Assembly (NCBI RefSeq): GCF_005222815.1 | Contig: NZ_STGB01000005.1 | Location: 124,001 to 188,000, forward strand | DNA from: Roseomonas sp. AR75 | GTDB taxonomy: Bacteria; Pseudomonadota; Alphaproteobacteria; Acetobacterales; Acetobacteraceae | Length of the DNA: 64,000 nt | Direction: 5' to 3' | Shown: one piece after another, positions 1 to 9,610 of the stretch | How positions within the stretch are numbered: position 1 is the first letter of the stretch | Layout: every line of letters begins with the position of its first letter | Notes under the pieces: generated by a model | The model's input: the letters and a program-made list of their open reading frames with translations, nothing else | Told to the model about the DNA's origin: nothing | The model's database searches: none | Program-made: the position numbers and the translations under genes

Positions 1-1050
1 GGTCAGCGCGCCATCGGCAACGCGCGCGAGCGATCCGCCGCCGGCGCCGATCGTCACCATGTCCAGCATCGGCAGCGGCAGCGGCCAGCCGCCGACATGG
101 CCATGCTGCGTCAGCCCGATGCGGCCGCCCTTGATCAGTGAGATGTCGGCGGAGGTGCCGCCGATATCCACGGTGATGACATCCGCGATGCCCGTCGCCG
201 CCGCTTCCGCGCGCGCGCCGACCACGCCGGCCGCGGGGCCGGACAGCGCCGTGGTCGCGGGCGCGCGGCGGATCACCCGCGCGCCGGCGACGCCGCCATT
301 AGATTGCATCAGCAGCAGCGGCGCGGCGATGCCGGCTTCCTCCAGCCGCCGCTCGATACGCCCGACATAGGTCGAGACGGCGGGCATCACCTGCGCGTTC
401 AGCACGACCGCGAGGCTCCGCTCGTATTCGCGGATGACCGGCAATACTTCGGTGGAGGCGGAGACCGCGACCTCAGGCGGCAGTTCCGCGCGCAGGATGG
501 CAGCCACGCGACGTTCGTGGTCGGGATTGGCGTAGGCGTGCAGCAGGCAGACGGCGACGGCCTGCACGCCCATGGCGCGGCAGCGTGCGGCGGCGCGGCG
601 CACGGCCTCCTCGTCCAGCGGCTGCAATTCGCTGCCATCGGCGGCGATGCGGCCAGGCACTTCCAGGATGCGGGAGGGCGGAACGGGGCGCTTGGGCTTC
701 ACCCAGGCGAAGAGGTTCGCGGCGCGCGGGATGTCCTGCCGGCCGATCTCCATCACGTGCCGAAAGCCCTCGGTGGTGATGAGCGCGGCGGGTGCGGCCT
801 TGCCTTCCAGGATCATGTTCGTCGCGACCGTCGTGCCGTGCAGCACGCGGCCGATCTCCGCCGCATCGCGCTGCGCCGCTTCCACCGCCAGGCGCAGGCC
901 GGTGAGGAAGGCTTCCGAGGGATCGCGCGGCGTGCTCGGCGTCTTCGCGGTCCAGGACTGCCCGCTGGCGAGGTCCTGCAGCGCGATGTCGGTGAAGGTG
1001 CCGCCGATGTCGATGGCGACGACGAGGTCGCGCGGCCTATTCGAGGACAT
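1..1050 (-). CDS. Hydantoinase/oxoprolinase HyuA-type subunit, 5' part only
   Basis: This is the N-terminal 350 codons of a hydantoinase A/5-oxoprolinase ATPase-type subunit; the 3' end lies beyond the left edge. Translation from ATG 1050 gives MSSNRPRDLVVAIDIGGTFT, with the ASKHA-like phosphate-binding motif IDIGGTFTD near residues 14-22 and a second motif, VDIGGTSADIS, near 290-305. The family performs ATP-dependent opening of cyclic amides (hydantoins, 5-oxoproline) together with a B-type subunit. It starts 14 bp inside the end of the upstream hyuB-type gene, so the two are translationally coupled. The exact substrate cannot be read from sequence; an acetone-carboxylase-like role is possible for this family. 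The product is cytoplasmic. Confidence 0.93.
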   Translation of the reverse strand, partial: MSSNRPRDLVVAIDIGGTFTDIALQDLASGQSWTAKTPSTPRDPSEAFLTGLRLAVEAAQRDAAEIGRVLHGTTVATNMILEGKAAPAALITTEGFRHVMEIGRQDIPRAANLFAWVKPKRPVPPSRILEVPGRIAADGSELQPLDEEAVRRAAARCRAMGVQAVAVCLLHAYANPDHERRVAAILRAELPPEVAVSASTEVLPVIREYERSLAVVLNAQVMPAVSTYVGRIERRLEEAGIAAPLLLMQSNGGVAGARVIRRAPATTALSGPAAGVVGARAEAAATGIADVITVDIGGTSADISLIKGGRIGLTQHGHVGGWPLPLPMLDMVTIGAGGGSLARVADGALT

Positions 1051-2797
1051 CGGCGTAGCTCACCCGGTGGAACGCCTTCGCTGCCGGCCGGTCCTGCCGG
1101 CGCGCTGCGGTCGCGGCCTCGTCCAGCACGCCCTTGCGGATCACCACGCCGTAGTCGTGCAGCGCGGCTTCCGCGCTGACGAAGCCGCCCTCGACATCCT
1201 CCAGCACCTGCTGCGCCGGACGGTCGAACGGATGGCCGTGGCCGCCGCCGCCGCCGGTCTCGATCAGCAGGATGTCGCCGCGCACCAGGCGGTTGCCGTC
1301 CGAGAGCGGCGCCAGCACGCGCTCGCGCGGTGTGCCGGGATTCACCACGGCACGGCCGGGCCGGCCGGACTGCCCGCCGGCGACGCCCCAGGGCGGGCAT
1401 TGCACGCCGTCGATGCGCACGGCGAGCACGGCTTCCTCGGCCAGGATCTCGTAGTGGCGGACGATGCCGCAGCCGCCGCGGTGGCGGCCGGGACCGCCGC
1501 TGTCCTCATGCACGCCATAGCGCAGCAGCCGCGCAGGGTATTCGGCTTCGAGGAACTCGACGGGATAGTTCTCCTGCGCGACGAAATAGACGGCGTCGGT
1601 GCCGTCCGCGAACGGGCGCGCGCCATAGCCCACGCCGATGCCGTCGCTCATCAGGAAGGGCTTTCCGCCGGCCAGGCCGCGCAGCAGCAGGATGACATAG
1701 GCGGCATGCGCGGCCGGCGCGGGACCGCCCGCGGCGGCAACCAGGCCGTTCAGCGCGGCGAGCATGCGCATCATCGTCAGGCCGCGCATGCCGAGCGCCG
1801 CCGGCCAGCGCGGCTGCAGCAGCGATCCCTCGCGCAGCTTCACCTCGTCGATCGCGCGCGGGCCGCCGGCATTGGTCACCTGCGTGGGATCGCCGCCCAG
1901 CAGGAACAGGCCGAGCGCCATGCCCGGCACATCCGGGTTCATCAGGTAGTTCACCGGGCCGGGCGACTGGTCGTCCGTCGCCTCGGCGTCGAAGACGAAG
2001 CGGTTGTTCGGCGTTCGGGTGAGGGCGAAGCGCAGCGCCAGCGGACCGCTGCCCTTGCCGTCCCCGTCGATGCGGTCCGTGAAGCGGTGCGTGCCGACCG
2101 GGAAGGTGTCCGCAAGCTTGGTGCGGATCGTCGCCTCGGTGCGCGCGAGCAGCTGGCGCAGCGCGTCGGCCAGCACATCGGCGCCGAAGCGTGCGGCGAT
2201 CTCCGCCATGCGGGTCGCGCCGAGGCCGACGCTGGCAAGCAGCGCGCGCAGATCCGCCTGGCAGGCCGCCGGCCAGCGCGAATTGCGGAAGAATATCTTG
2301 AGAGTCGCCTCGTTCACCACGCCCTGGTCTGAGAGCTTGGTCGGCGGGATGATGATGCCTTCGTGGAAGATTTCCGTGGCGTCGGGCGAGATGGAGCCCG
2401 GCCGCAGCCCGCCGATATCGGCGAAGTGCGCCCAGGCCATCACCAGCGCGACGCGCCGGCCTTCATGGAACACGGGCGCGAGCAGCACCTGGTCGTTGGA
2501 ATGGGAGACGGCACCGCGGGAGCCGTAGCAGTCATTGTACCAATAGACGTCGCCCGGCTTCATCGTCTCCGGCGGGAAATCGCGGAACACCGGCCCGCAC
2601 ACATCCCCGAAGACCGGCACGTTGGAGCCCACGGCCATCACGCCATCCGCATCGAACAAGGCCGTATAGAAGTCCTTCTTCTCGCGGATGAAGGCGGACA
2701 TGGCGGTGCGCTCGATCAGCGCCTCCATCTCCGCCTGGGCGGCGCGGACGGCGCCGCGGATGACCTCGAGGGAGACGGGATCGCAGCGTCTTTCCAT
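1037..2797 (-). CDS. Hydantoinase B/oxoprolinase family protein (HyuB type)
   Basis: The 586-residue protein starts MERRCDPVSLEVIRGAVRAA, matching the family's usual N-terminus, so ATG 2797 is preferred over longer in-frame starts. Conserved stretches include YWYNDCYGSRGAVSHSNDQ near residue 85 and GPVNYLMNPDVPGM in the middle. HyuB subunits form the catalytic partner of HyuA in hydrolysis of hydantoins or 5-oxoproline. It lies directly upstream of and overlaps the partial hyuA, forming a normal BA pair. It is divergent from a second hyuB-type gene, with 85 bp between starts. Substrate unknown. Confidence 0.93.
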   Translation of the reverse strand: MERRCDPVSLEVIRGAVRAAQAEMEALIERTAMSAFIREKKDFYTALFDADGVMAVGSNVPVFGDVCGPVFRDFPPETMKPGDVYWYNDCYGSRGAVSHSNDQVLLAPVFHEGRRVALVMAWAHFADIGGLRPGSISPDATEIFHEGIIIPPTKLSDQGVVNEATLKIFFRNSRWPAACQADLRALLASVGLGATRMAEIAARFGADVLADALRQLLARTEATIRTKLADTFPVGTHRFTDRIDGDGKGSGPLALRFALTRTPNNRFVFDAEATDDQSPGPVNYLMNPDVPGMALGLFLLGGDPTQVTNAGGPRAIDEVKLREGSLLQPRWPAALGMRGLTMMRMLAALNGLVAAAGGPAPAAHAAYVILLLRGLAGGKPFLMSDGIGVGYGARPFADGTDAVYFVAQENYPVEFLEAEYPARLLRYGVHEDSGGPGRHRGGCGIVRHYEILAEEAVLAVRIDGVQCPPWGVAGGQSGRPGRAVVNPGTPRERVLAPLSDGNRLVRGDILLIETGGGGGHGHPFDRPAQQVLEDVEGGFVSAEAALHDYGVVIRKGVLDEAATAARRQDRPAAKAFHRVSYADVLE

Positions 2798-2882
2798 GAG
2801 GTGGAAGGCTACACTTGGCCGCGGCGCGTTGCACAGCCCCCGCGGGGCCGCTAGCCTCGCCGCCTCACGCGCGAGGCAATCG

Positions 2883-4703
2883 ATGGACGGTTCGGGCACG
2901 CGGCATGCGCCGGATGCGGTGACGGTCGAGATCATCAAGGGCGCGCTGCGCTCGGCCCAGGCGGAGTGCGAGGCGCTGCTGGAACGCACCGCCATGTCGC
3001 CGGTGATCCGGGAGAAGCAGGACTACTTCATCGGCTTCTACGCGGCCGACGGAACGCTGGTGACCGGAACGAAGCTGCCGCTGTTCGGCGACGTGCTGCG
3101 GCCCATCCTGCAACGCTTCCCGGCCGAGGAGATCCGTCCCGGCGACATCTTCTGGTACAATGACTGCTACTTCTCGCGCGGCGGTGTCTCCCATACCTCG
3201 GACCAGGTCTTCGCGACGCCCGTCTTCGTGGATGGCGAGCTGGTGGCCTTCGCGCAGAGCTGGGCGCATTTCCGGGATATCGGCGGCGCCTGGCCGGGAT
3301 CGAACACGCCCGGGACGGAAAGCATCTTCCAGGAAGGCATCATCGTCCCGCCGGTGCGGCTGTACCGCGAAGGCGTGCTGAACACCGATCTCTTCGAGAC
3401 CTTCGTGCGCAATTCGCGCTTCCCGGAGCACGCGCGTGGGGATACGCGCGCGCTGACCGCGGCGGTGCGGCTGGGCGAGAAGCGGCTGCAGGAGCTGTTC
3501 GCGCGCTTCGGCACCCGCAAGCTGCTCGGCGCCGTGGATGCGATGATCGACCAGACCTCGCGCCTGTTCCGCCGGCGGCTGCGCGAACTGTTCCCGCCGG
3601 GCGGCACCTGGCGCTTCGCCGACCGTGTGGATGCGGACGGCAAGGGCGGTGGTCCCTTCACGGTGCGCTTCACCCTGGAATCGCGCGAGGACGGCTTCAC
3701 GCTGGACACGACCGAGTCCGACCCGCAGGCCAAGGGCCCCATCAACTTCCTGATGAACCCGACCGTGCCGAACACGGTGTTCGGTCTCTATCTGCTGGCC
3801 GACGACCCGAGCGTGATGATGAACGAGGGCCTGCTGACGGCGATTGCCGATGTGCGGACCAAGACCGGCACGATCATCCAACCCGCCTGGCCGGCGCCGC
3901 TGGGGCAGCGATCCAATTCGCTGGCGCGCGTGGTCTCGGGCTGCCTGGGGCTGATCGCGCAGGCGACGGGCGGAGACAGCCCTGCGGCGAGCTCGATCTA
4001 CACGATCTACACGCTGACCGGGCGGCAGCCGCATGACGGCAGCCTGTTCTACAAATCCGGCGGGCACGGCACGGGTCAGGGCGCGCGGCCCTTCGCCGAT
4101 GGGCTCGACGTCATCTACTACGTCGCGCAGCAGAACTACCCGATCGAGTTCATGGAGACCGACTTCCCCGTGCGCATCCGCACCTATGCCATACGCTGCG
4201 ATTCCGGCGGGCCGGGGCGCTGGCGCGGCGGCTGCGGCATGGTGCGTGAGATGGAGGTGCTGGTGGACGGCGCCACGCTCAACACCCGCATGGACAATGT
4301 GGAGAACCCGCCCTGGGGCGTGAAGGGCGGTCAGAGCGGGCGGCCAGGACGCTTCATCCTCAACCCCGGCACGCCGGAGGAACGCGAGTTGCCGCGCCTG
4401 GCGCAGGGCATCCCGACGAAGAAGGGCGATGTCGTGCGCATGGAGAGCACCGGCGGCGGCGGGTGGGGCCATCCGTATGACCGCGAGCCCTGGCGCGTGC
4501 GGCAGGATGTGCTGGGCGGGTTCGTGAGTGTGGAGGCGGCGCGGCACGACTATGGCGTCGTGCTGGGCGAAGGCAAGGATCGCGCGGTGGACGAGGCGGC
4601 GACGGCGGCGCTGCGGGCGGGTAGGCCGGAGGTGGAAGGGATGTTCCATCGGCACGGGGCGTATCGCGATGCAAATGCGTGGTGGGAGGCGATGGCGAGC
4701 TGA
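2883..4703 (+). CDS. Hydantoinase B/oxoprolinase family protein, second copy
   Basis: The 606-residue paralogue of the preceding gene lies on the opposite strand. It starts MDGSGTRHAPDAVTVEIIKG. It shares the blocks FWYNDCYFSRGGVSHTSDQ and GPINFLMNPTVPN and the Gly-rich C-terminal region STGGGGWGHPYDR. Its likely A-type partner (4858-6927) is on the other strand and converges on it, which is not the usual BA operon layout, so one of the two was probably inverted. A palindromic repeat pair separates the converging genes. Substrate specificity is unknown. Confidence 0.93.
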   Translation: MDGSGTRHAPDAVTVEIIKGALRSAQAECEALLERTAMSPVIREKQDYFIGFYAADGTLVTGTKLPLFGDVLRPILQRFPAEEIRPGDIFWYNDCYFSRGGVSHTSDQVFATPVFVDGELVAFAQSWAHFRDIGGAWPGSNTPGTESIFQEGIIVPPVRLYREGVLNTDLFETFVRNSRFPEHARGDTRALTAAVRLGEKRLQELFARFGTRKLLGAVDAMIDQTSRLFRRRLRELFPPGGTWRFADRVDADGKGGGPFTVRFTLESREDGFTLDTTESDPQAKGPINFLMNPTVPNTVFGLYLLADDPSVMMNEGLLTAIADVRTKTGTIIQPAWPAPLGQRSNSLARVVSGCLGLIAQATGGDSPAASSIYTIYTLTGRQPHDGSLFYKSGGHGTGQGARPFADGLDVIYYVAQQNYPIEFMETDFPVRIRTYAIRCDSGGPGRWRGGCGMVREMEVLVDGATLNTRMDNVENPPWGVKGGQSGRPGRFILNPGTPEERELPRLAQGIPTKKGDVVRMESTGGGGWGHPYDREPWRVRQDVLGGFVSVEAARHDYGVVLGEGKDRAVDEAATAALRAGRPEVEGMFHRHGAYRDANAWWEAMAS

Positions 4704-4705
4704 CT

Positions 4706-4833
4706 GCTCCCTCGCCCGCGTGCGGGGGAGGGTCGGGGTGGGGGCGGAGCGTACCTTCGGATGTGGCGGCGGGCCAACTTCCCAGGACGACGCGGCCCCC
4801 ACCCTAACCCTCCCCCGCACGCGGGGGAGGGAA
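4706..4833. repeat. BIME-like inverted pair of GC-rich palindromic repeats
   Basis: Two copies of one unit face each other. Unit 1 (4706-4745) is a hairpin with arms of the CTCCCTCSCCCGC / GCGGGGGAGGG type, followed by a GGTCGGGGTGGGGGC tail. Unit 2 (4795-4833) is the reverse complement arrangement, with the tail first. The same unit recurs at 11687-11717, 39516-39627 and 52761-52856. It sits between two convergent genes, so it may act as a bidirectional terminator or a REP/BIME element. No T-tract follows. Confidence 0.8.
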
Positions 4834-4857
4834 GCGAATTGCAAGGGAAGGCGTGCT

Positions 4858-6927
4858 CTACGCCGCAACCTCCACCACCAGATTCCCATACGCATCCATC
4901 GTCGCGACGTCGCCCGGATGCAGCCAGGTCGTCGCATCCATCTGCACGACGATGCCCGGCCCCTTCAGCACCGCGCCGGCGCCGAGCGTGTCGCGGCGCC
5001 AGACCGGCACGCGCGCTTCCCCGTCGTCCAACTGCACGACCGCGTGCGACACCGGCTCCACTGCGCCCGCCGGCGCGATGCGTTCCGCCACGGGTCCGGG
5101 CAACCTGCCGAGGGCGGTGACTTCCAGCGTCACGATCTCCACCGCCGTGTCGCGCTGCGCGAAGGTGTAGAGGCGCTCATGCTCGTCGTGGAAGCGCTCG
5201 ATCGCGGCGGCGAGCGTCGCGGGATCGGCGCTGCGGCCTGGCCAGTCCACGAAGAGCTCGAAGCCCTGGTGGACATAGCGCATGCCGGCACGCCAGCGGA
5301 TTTCGCGCGCCGCCTCCGGCACCGCTTCCGCCACCAGCCAGGCGGCGGCCTCCGCATCCAGCGCGCCGAAGGCGGCGGCGAGCGGCGCGGGGTCGGCGAT
5401 GGGCGCGCGCAGCATCACCGTGCGCGCAAATTCGTTGCGCAAGGGTGCCGCGATCAACCCCTCGGCCGAGAGCACGCCGGGGCGTGCGGGCACCAGGATG
5501 CGCTTCATGCCCAGCAGCCGCGCGATCGCGCCGCCCTGCAACGGCCCGGCGCCACCGAAGGGCAGCAGCGCGAAATCCACGGGATCGTGCCCGCGCTGCA
5601 CGGAGACCACGCGGATCGCGCCCGCCATGGTGTTGTCCGCCACCGCGACGATGCCGCGCGCGGCGTCATGCAGCGAGAGGCCGAGCGGCCGGGCCACGCG
5701 GCTTTCGATGGCGCGCGCGGCGGCGTCCACGTCCAGCGTGATCGCGCCATCCAGCAGCGAGGGCGGCAGGCGGCCGAGTACCAGGTTCGCGTCGGTCAGC
5801 GTCGGCTCCTCGCCGCCGCGGCGATAGGCAACGGGGCCGGGATCGGCGCCGGCGCTGGCGGGGCCGACCAGCAGCGCGCCTTCCGGCGAGACGCGCGCGA
5901 TGGAGCCGCCGCCCGCGCCGATGGTGTGGATGTCGATCATCGGCAGGGTCAGCGGCCAGTCGCCCACCTTGCCTTCCGTGGTCAGCCGCGGCTCGCCATC
6001 GATCAGCGAGATGTCGGCCGAGGTGCCGCCGACATCGAGCGTGATAAGCCTGGGATGCCCGGCCTGCAGGCCGAGCGCGCGGGCGCCCACCACGCCGCCG
6101 GCGGGGCCCGACAGCGCCGTCTGCACCGGCTGCTTCGCCGCGCCCGCGCCGCGGATCACGCCACCGGAGGATTTCATCAGCAGCAGCGGCGCGGCGATGC
6201 CGGATTGCTTCAGCCGGTCCTCGATGCGCCGGACATAGGTGGAGACGGCGGGCATGACATAGGCGTTCAGCGCGGTCGCCATCGTCCGCTCGTATTCGCG
6301 GAAGACCGGCAGGACCTCGGTGGACAGCGTCACGGGCACGCCGGGCAGTTCCTGCGCCAGGATTTCCGCCGCGCGGCGCTCATGTGCCGGGTTCGCGTAG
6401 GCGTGCAGGAAGCAGACGGCGACGGCCTGCACGCCGAGGCGCTTGAACTCCGCGGCGGCCGCGCGCACGTCGTCCTCGCCGAGCGGTGTGACCACGCTGC
6501 CATCCACGGCCAAGCGCTCGCGCGCTTCCATCACCTGCTCGGGCGGGATGGGGCGGCGGGGCTTGGTGAAGGAATACAGATTCTCGTGCCGGGGGATGTC
6601 GTGGCGGCCGATCTCCAGCACGTGGCGCAGCCCGGCCGTGGTGAGCAGGCCGGCGAGCGCGCCCTTGCGTTCCAGGATGGCATTCGTCGCGACGGTGGTG
6701 CCGTGCAGCACGTGGGTGATCTCGGCGGCGCCGCGACCGGCGATGGACAGCACCTTGGCGATGCCGTCCGCGAAGGCGCGGGAGCGGTCGTCCGGCGTGG
6801 AGGGGACCTTCGCCTCCCAGCGGTGGCCGCTGCCACGGTCCACCAGCACGATATCGGTGAAGGTGCCCCCCGCATCCACCGCGACGGAGAGCGGACCGGG
6901 TTGGCTGCTGCGCTGATCTGAGGGCAT
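4858..6927 (-). CDS. Hydantoinase/oxoprolinase HyuA-type subunit, complete
   Basis: The 689-residue protein is full length for HyuA. It starts MPSDQRSSQPGPLSVAVDAG and carries the phosphate-binding motif VDAGGTFTDIVLVD near residues 16-29 and a second, LDVGGTSADISL, near 299. It is paralogous to the partial gene at the left edge, sharing for example HGTTVATN and the STEVLPVxREYER block. The MDR oxidoreductase gene at 6948-7922 lies 20 bp upstream on the same strand, so they may be co-transcribed. The B subunit is likely the convergent gene at 2883-4703. Confidence 0.93.
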   Translation of the reverse strand: MPSDQRSSQPGPLSVAVDAGGTFTDIVLVDRGSGHRWEAKVPSTPDDRSRAFADGIAKVLSIAGRGAAEITHVLHGTTVATNAILERKGALAGLLTTAGLRHVLEIGRHDIPRHENLYSFTKPRRPIPPEQVMEARERLAVDGSVVTPLGEDDVRAAAAEFKRLGVQAVAVCFLHAYANPAHERRAAEILAQELPGVPVTLSTEVLPVFREYERTMATALNAYVMPAVSTYVRRIEDRLKQSGIAAPLLLMKSSGGVIRGAGAAKQPVQTALSGPAGGVVGARALGLQAGHPRLITLDVGGTSADISLIDGEPRLTTEGKVGDWPLTLPMIDIHTIGAGGGSIARVSPEGALLVGPASAGADPGPVAYRRGGEEPTLTDANLVLGRLPPSLLDGAITLDVDAAARAIESRVARPLGLSLHDAARGIVAVADNTMAGAIRVVSVQRGHDPVDFALLPFGGAGPLQGGAIARLLGMKRILVPARPGVLSAEGLIAAPLRNEFARTVMLRAPIADPAPLAAAFGALDAEAAAWLVAEAVPEAAREIRWRAGMRYVHQGFELFVDWPGRSADPATLAAAIERFHDEHERLYTFAQRDTAVEIVTLEVTALGRLPGPVAERIAPAGAVEPVSHAVVQLDDGEARVPVWRRDTLGAGAVLKGPGIVVQMDATTWLHPGDVATMDAYGNLVVEVAA

Positions 6928-6947
6928 GGCGGGATTCTAGGTCAGCT

Positions 6948-7922
6948 TCAATCCAGCGTCACGACCACCTTGCCCATCGCGCCGGCTTCCAGCGCCTCAT
7001 GCGCCTCGGCCGCGCGGTCCAGCGGGAAGGTCGCGGCGATGGGCACGCGCATCCAGCCCGCGGCGACGGCGGCGGAGGTATCGCGCACTGCGGCCTCCAG
7101 CGCCGCGCCATGCAGCAGCATCGCCTGCACGAAGCGCAGCGTGACGGCCTTCTTGGCGAAGACGTAGTAGTCCAGCACGGGCTTCGGCTCCCGCGTGGAG
7201 GAATAGGCGGCAATGACGCCATGCGGCGCGATCACCGCGCCGTCCAGTGCCTGGTTGGCGCCGAAATCCACCTCGATGATGCGGTCCACACCGCCGCTCG
7301 TGAGCGCCAGGATGCGCGCGGCGATGTCGGGCGCACGGTAGTCCAGCGCCTCCGCCGCGCCCGCCTGTCGCGCGGCGGCGCGCTTTTCCTCCGTGCTGGC
7401 GGTGGCGATCACGCGCGCGCCGGCGCGGGAGGCGAAGCGCACCGCCGCCATGCCGACGGCCCCAGCCCCGCCCTGCACCAGCACCGTCTTGCCCGCGATC
7501 GGCCCATCGGAGAACAGCGCGAGATGCGCGGTCAGGCAGGGCACGCCCAGCGCCGCGCCCTCGGCCATGCCCACGCCTTCCGGCAGCGCCACCGCCTGCG
7601 ATGCGGGAAGCGTGCAGAAGTCGCGGCAGGTACCCTTGCCGTGTCGCGCGCCGAACAGCCAGACGCGCTCGCCGATGCGGGCGGCGTCCACGTCCGCACC
7701 CACCGCCTCGATCACGCCGGCGCCGTCGCTGTGCGGGATCATCGGACCACCGGCATGCACCGCGCCCCGCCAGCCAGCGCGCGCCTTGGTGTCGTGCGGG
7801 TTCACGCCCGAGGCGTGGATGCGGACCAGCACCTCGCCGGCGCCTGGCTCCGGCCGCGGCACCTCCACCAGTTCCAGCACCTCGCGCGCCGGCCCGTTGC
7901 GGCGCCACTGGATCGCGCGCAT
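6948..7922 (-). CDS. NADPH:quinone reductase-like zinc-independent MDR oxidoreductase
   Basis: The 324-residue medium-chain dehydrogenase/reductase has the GroES-like N-terminal fold (HASGVNPHDTKAR near 38-50) and a Rossmann cofactor motif, VQGGAGAVGMAAV, near 150-162. The structural zinc cysteines of alcohol dehydrogenases are absent, which fits the quinone oxidoreductase (QOR) branch that reduces quinones or enones with NADPH. It ends 20 bp before the hyuA-type gene and probably shares its transcript. It is divergent from the M20 peptidase. Its physiological substrate is unknown. Confidence 0.88.
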   Translation of the reverse strand: MRAIQWRRNGPAREVLELVEVPRPEPGAGEVLVRIHASGVNPHDTKARAGWRGAVHAGGPMIPHSDGAGVIEAVGADVDAARIGERVWLFGARHGKGTCRDFCTLPASQAVALPEGVGMAEGAALGVPCLTAHLALFSDGPIAGKTVLVQGGAGAVGMAAVRFASRAGARVIATASTEEKRAAARQAGAAEALDYRAPDIAARILALTSGGVDRIIEVDFGANQALDGAVIAPHGVIAAYSSTREPKPVLDYYVFAKKAVTLRFVQAMLLHGAALEAAVRDTSAAVAAGWMRVPIAATFPLDRAAEAHEALEAGAMGKVVVTLD

Positions 7923-8003
7923 GGCACACCCCGCTGCCTTGCCGCGCGGCGCGCGGCCTGTTGTGATCGGCGCAGCCTATCCCGTCGCGAAGGAAAGACC
8001 AGC

Positions 8004-9125
8004 ATGGCCGAATTCACCACCGATGCGCTGCTGAACGGCATCCGCGACTGGGTGGAGATCGAGACACCCACCGACGCGCCGGATCACGTCTCGGCGCTGG
8101 TGGCGAAGGTCGCGGCGGAGGCCGAGGCTTTTGGCGCGCGCATCGAGCGCATTCCCGGCCGCGACGGCTTCGGCGACCATCTGATCGTCCGCAGCCCCTG
8201 GGGCACGCCCGGCGAGAAGGGCATCCTGGTGATGTCGCATCTCGACACGGTGCACGGGCTCGGCTCGTTGAAGCATATGCCCTTCCGGGTGGAGGGCGGA
8301 TCGGCCTTCGGCCCCGGCATCTACGACATGAAGGGCGGCGCCTATATCGCGCTCGCCGCGCTGCGCGAGTTGATCGCGGAGCGGCAGAACGTCGCGCTGC
8401 CGGTCACGCATCTGTTCACCAGCGACGAGGAAGTGGGCAGCCCGACCAGCGTGGACCTGATCCGCAAGCTGGCCAGCGAGGCGAAATACGTGCTGGTGAC
8501 GGAGCCGGCGCGGGAAGGCGGGAAGATCGTGACGGCGCGCAAGGGCACGGCGCGGTTCGAGATCCATGTGAAGGGCCGCCCCGCGCATTCCGGCAGCCGG
8601 CACCAGGATGGCCGCAGCGCGATCGAGGAACTGGCGCGGCAGATCCTGGTGCTGCACGGCTTCACCGATTACGACCGCGGCATCACCCTGAATGTGGGAA
8701 AGATCAGCGGCGGCACGCGTGCGAATGTGGTGGCGGAGGAAGCGCATGCGCTGGTGGACATGCGCGTGCCCTCGCCCGCCATCGCCGAGGAGATGGTCGC
8801 CAAGGTCACGGGCCTGAAGCCGATCGGCCCGGACGTGACGGTGATCGTGACCGGCGGCATGAACCGCCCGGCGTACGAGAAGCTGCCCGGCATCGCCGCG
8901 CTGTTCGAGCATGCGAAGGGCCTGGCCGCGGAGATCGGCTTCGCGCTGCAGGACCTGAAGACCGGCGGCGGCAGCGACGGCAACTTCACCGCCGACATCG
9001 CCCCGACGCTGGATGGCCTCGGCGTGGACGGCAAGGGCGGGCACACGGATTACGAACAGCTCTATGTGGAGTCGCTCGTGCCGCGCGCACGGCTGATGCG
9101 CCGCCTGCTGGAGACGCTGGAGTAG
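8004..9125 (+). CDS. M20 family metallopeptidase (glutamate carboxypeptidase/ArgE-like)
   Basis: The 373-residue M20 peptidase starts MAEFTTDALLNGIRDWVEIE after an AGGAAAG ribosome-binding site. Zinc-binding motifs are visible: SHLDTVHG near residue 81, the bridging region GIYDMKGG near 110 with its Asp, the catalytic TSDEEVGSP near 145-153, a TEPAREGG block near 170, and a C-terminal GGHTDYEQ His near 350. The insert KGRPAHSG is the dimerisation domain. The family hydrolyses N-terminal or carbamoyl-type amide bonds. Together with the neighbouring hydantoinase genes it may finish cyclic-amide breakdown, as N-carbamoyl amidohydrolases do; that link is inference. Confidence 0.9.
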   Translation: MAEFTTDALLNGIRDWVEIETPTDAPDHVSALVAKVAAEAEAFGARIERIPGRDGFGDHLIVRSPWGTPGEKGILVMSHLDTVHGLGSLKHMPFRVEGGSAFGPGIYDMKGGAYIALAALRELIAERQNVALPVTHLFTSDEEVGSPTSVDLIRKLASEAKYVLVTEPAREGGKIVTARKGTARFEIHVKGRPAHSGSRHQDGRSAIEELARQILVLHGFTDYDRGITLNVGKISGGTRANVVAEEAHALVDMRVPSPAIAEEMVAKVTGLKPIGPDVTVIVTGGMNRPAYEKLPGIAALFEHAKGLAAEIGFALQDLKTGGGSDGNFTADIAPTLDGLGVDGKGGHTDYEQLYVESLVPRARLMRRLLETLE

Positions 9126-9130
9126 CGCGA

Positions 9131-9610
9131 CTAGACCGGCACCGCGCCGGGCGGCTTCAGCGCGGTCAGCACGAAGGCGCTCTTGGTCTCCTTCACGCCG
9201 GGCATGCGCAGCAGCGCCTTCAGCGCGAACTCCGCATAGGCGTCGAAATCGGCGGCGACGACATGCAGCATGTAGTCCATGTCGCCGCTCATCGCCCAGG
9301 CGGCCAGCACTTCCTCCCGCGCCGACAGCGCCTTGTGGAAGGCGGCGACGACATCCTCGGCATGCGATGAAAGCCCGACCTGGATGAAGGCCTGGATCGG
9401 CAGGCCGACGCGCGCGGGATCGAGCACCGCGGCGTAGCGCGCGATCACGCCCGCCTCCTCAAGCCGCTTCACCCGGCGCAGCACGGGCGTGGGGGACAGC
9501 CCCACCTGCTCGGCGAGCGCCGTCACGGCGATGCGCCCGTCCCGCTGCAGCACGCGCAGGATGCGGCGATCGGCATCATCAAGGGGCGTGGAGGAATTCG
9601 CTACAGACAT
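9131..9610 (-). CDS. Lrp/AsnC family transcriptional regulator
   Basis: The 159-residue Lrp-type protein has an N-terminal winged helix-turn-helix (LDDADRRILRVLQRDGRI near 10-27, then LSPTPVLRRVKRLEEAG) and a C-terminal RAM/ligand-binding domain from about 75. It is divergent from phhA-hpd and therefore probably responds to Phe/Tyr or related amino acids and controls that operon. A perfect 10-bp inverted repeat overlaps its own start codon, which suggests autoregulation. Confidence 0.93.
   Translation of the reverse strand: MSVANSSTPLDDADRRILRVLQRDGRIAVTALAEQVGLSPTPVLRRVKRLEEAGVIARYAAVLDPARVGLPIQAFIQVGLSSHAEDVVAAFHKALSAREEVLAAWAMSGDMDYMLHVVAADFDAYAEFALKALLRMPGVKETKSAFVLTALKPPGAVPV

Noticed and set aside
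2865..4937. 690-codon minus-strand frame opposite the second hyuB
   Set aside because: The plus-strand frame has clear family sequence; this one does not.
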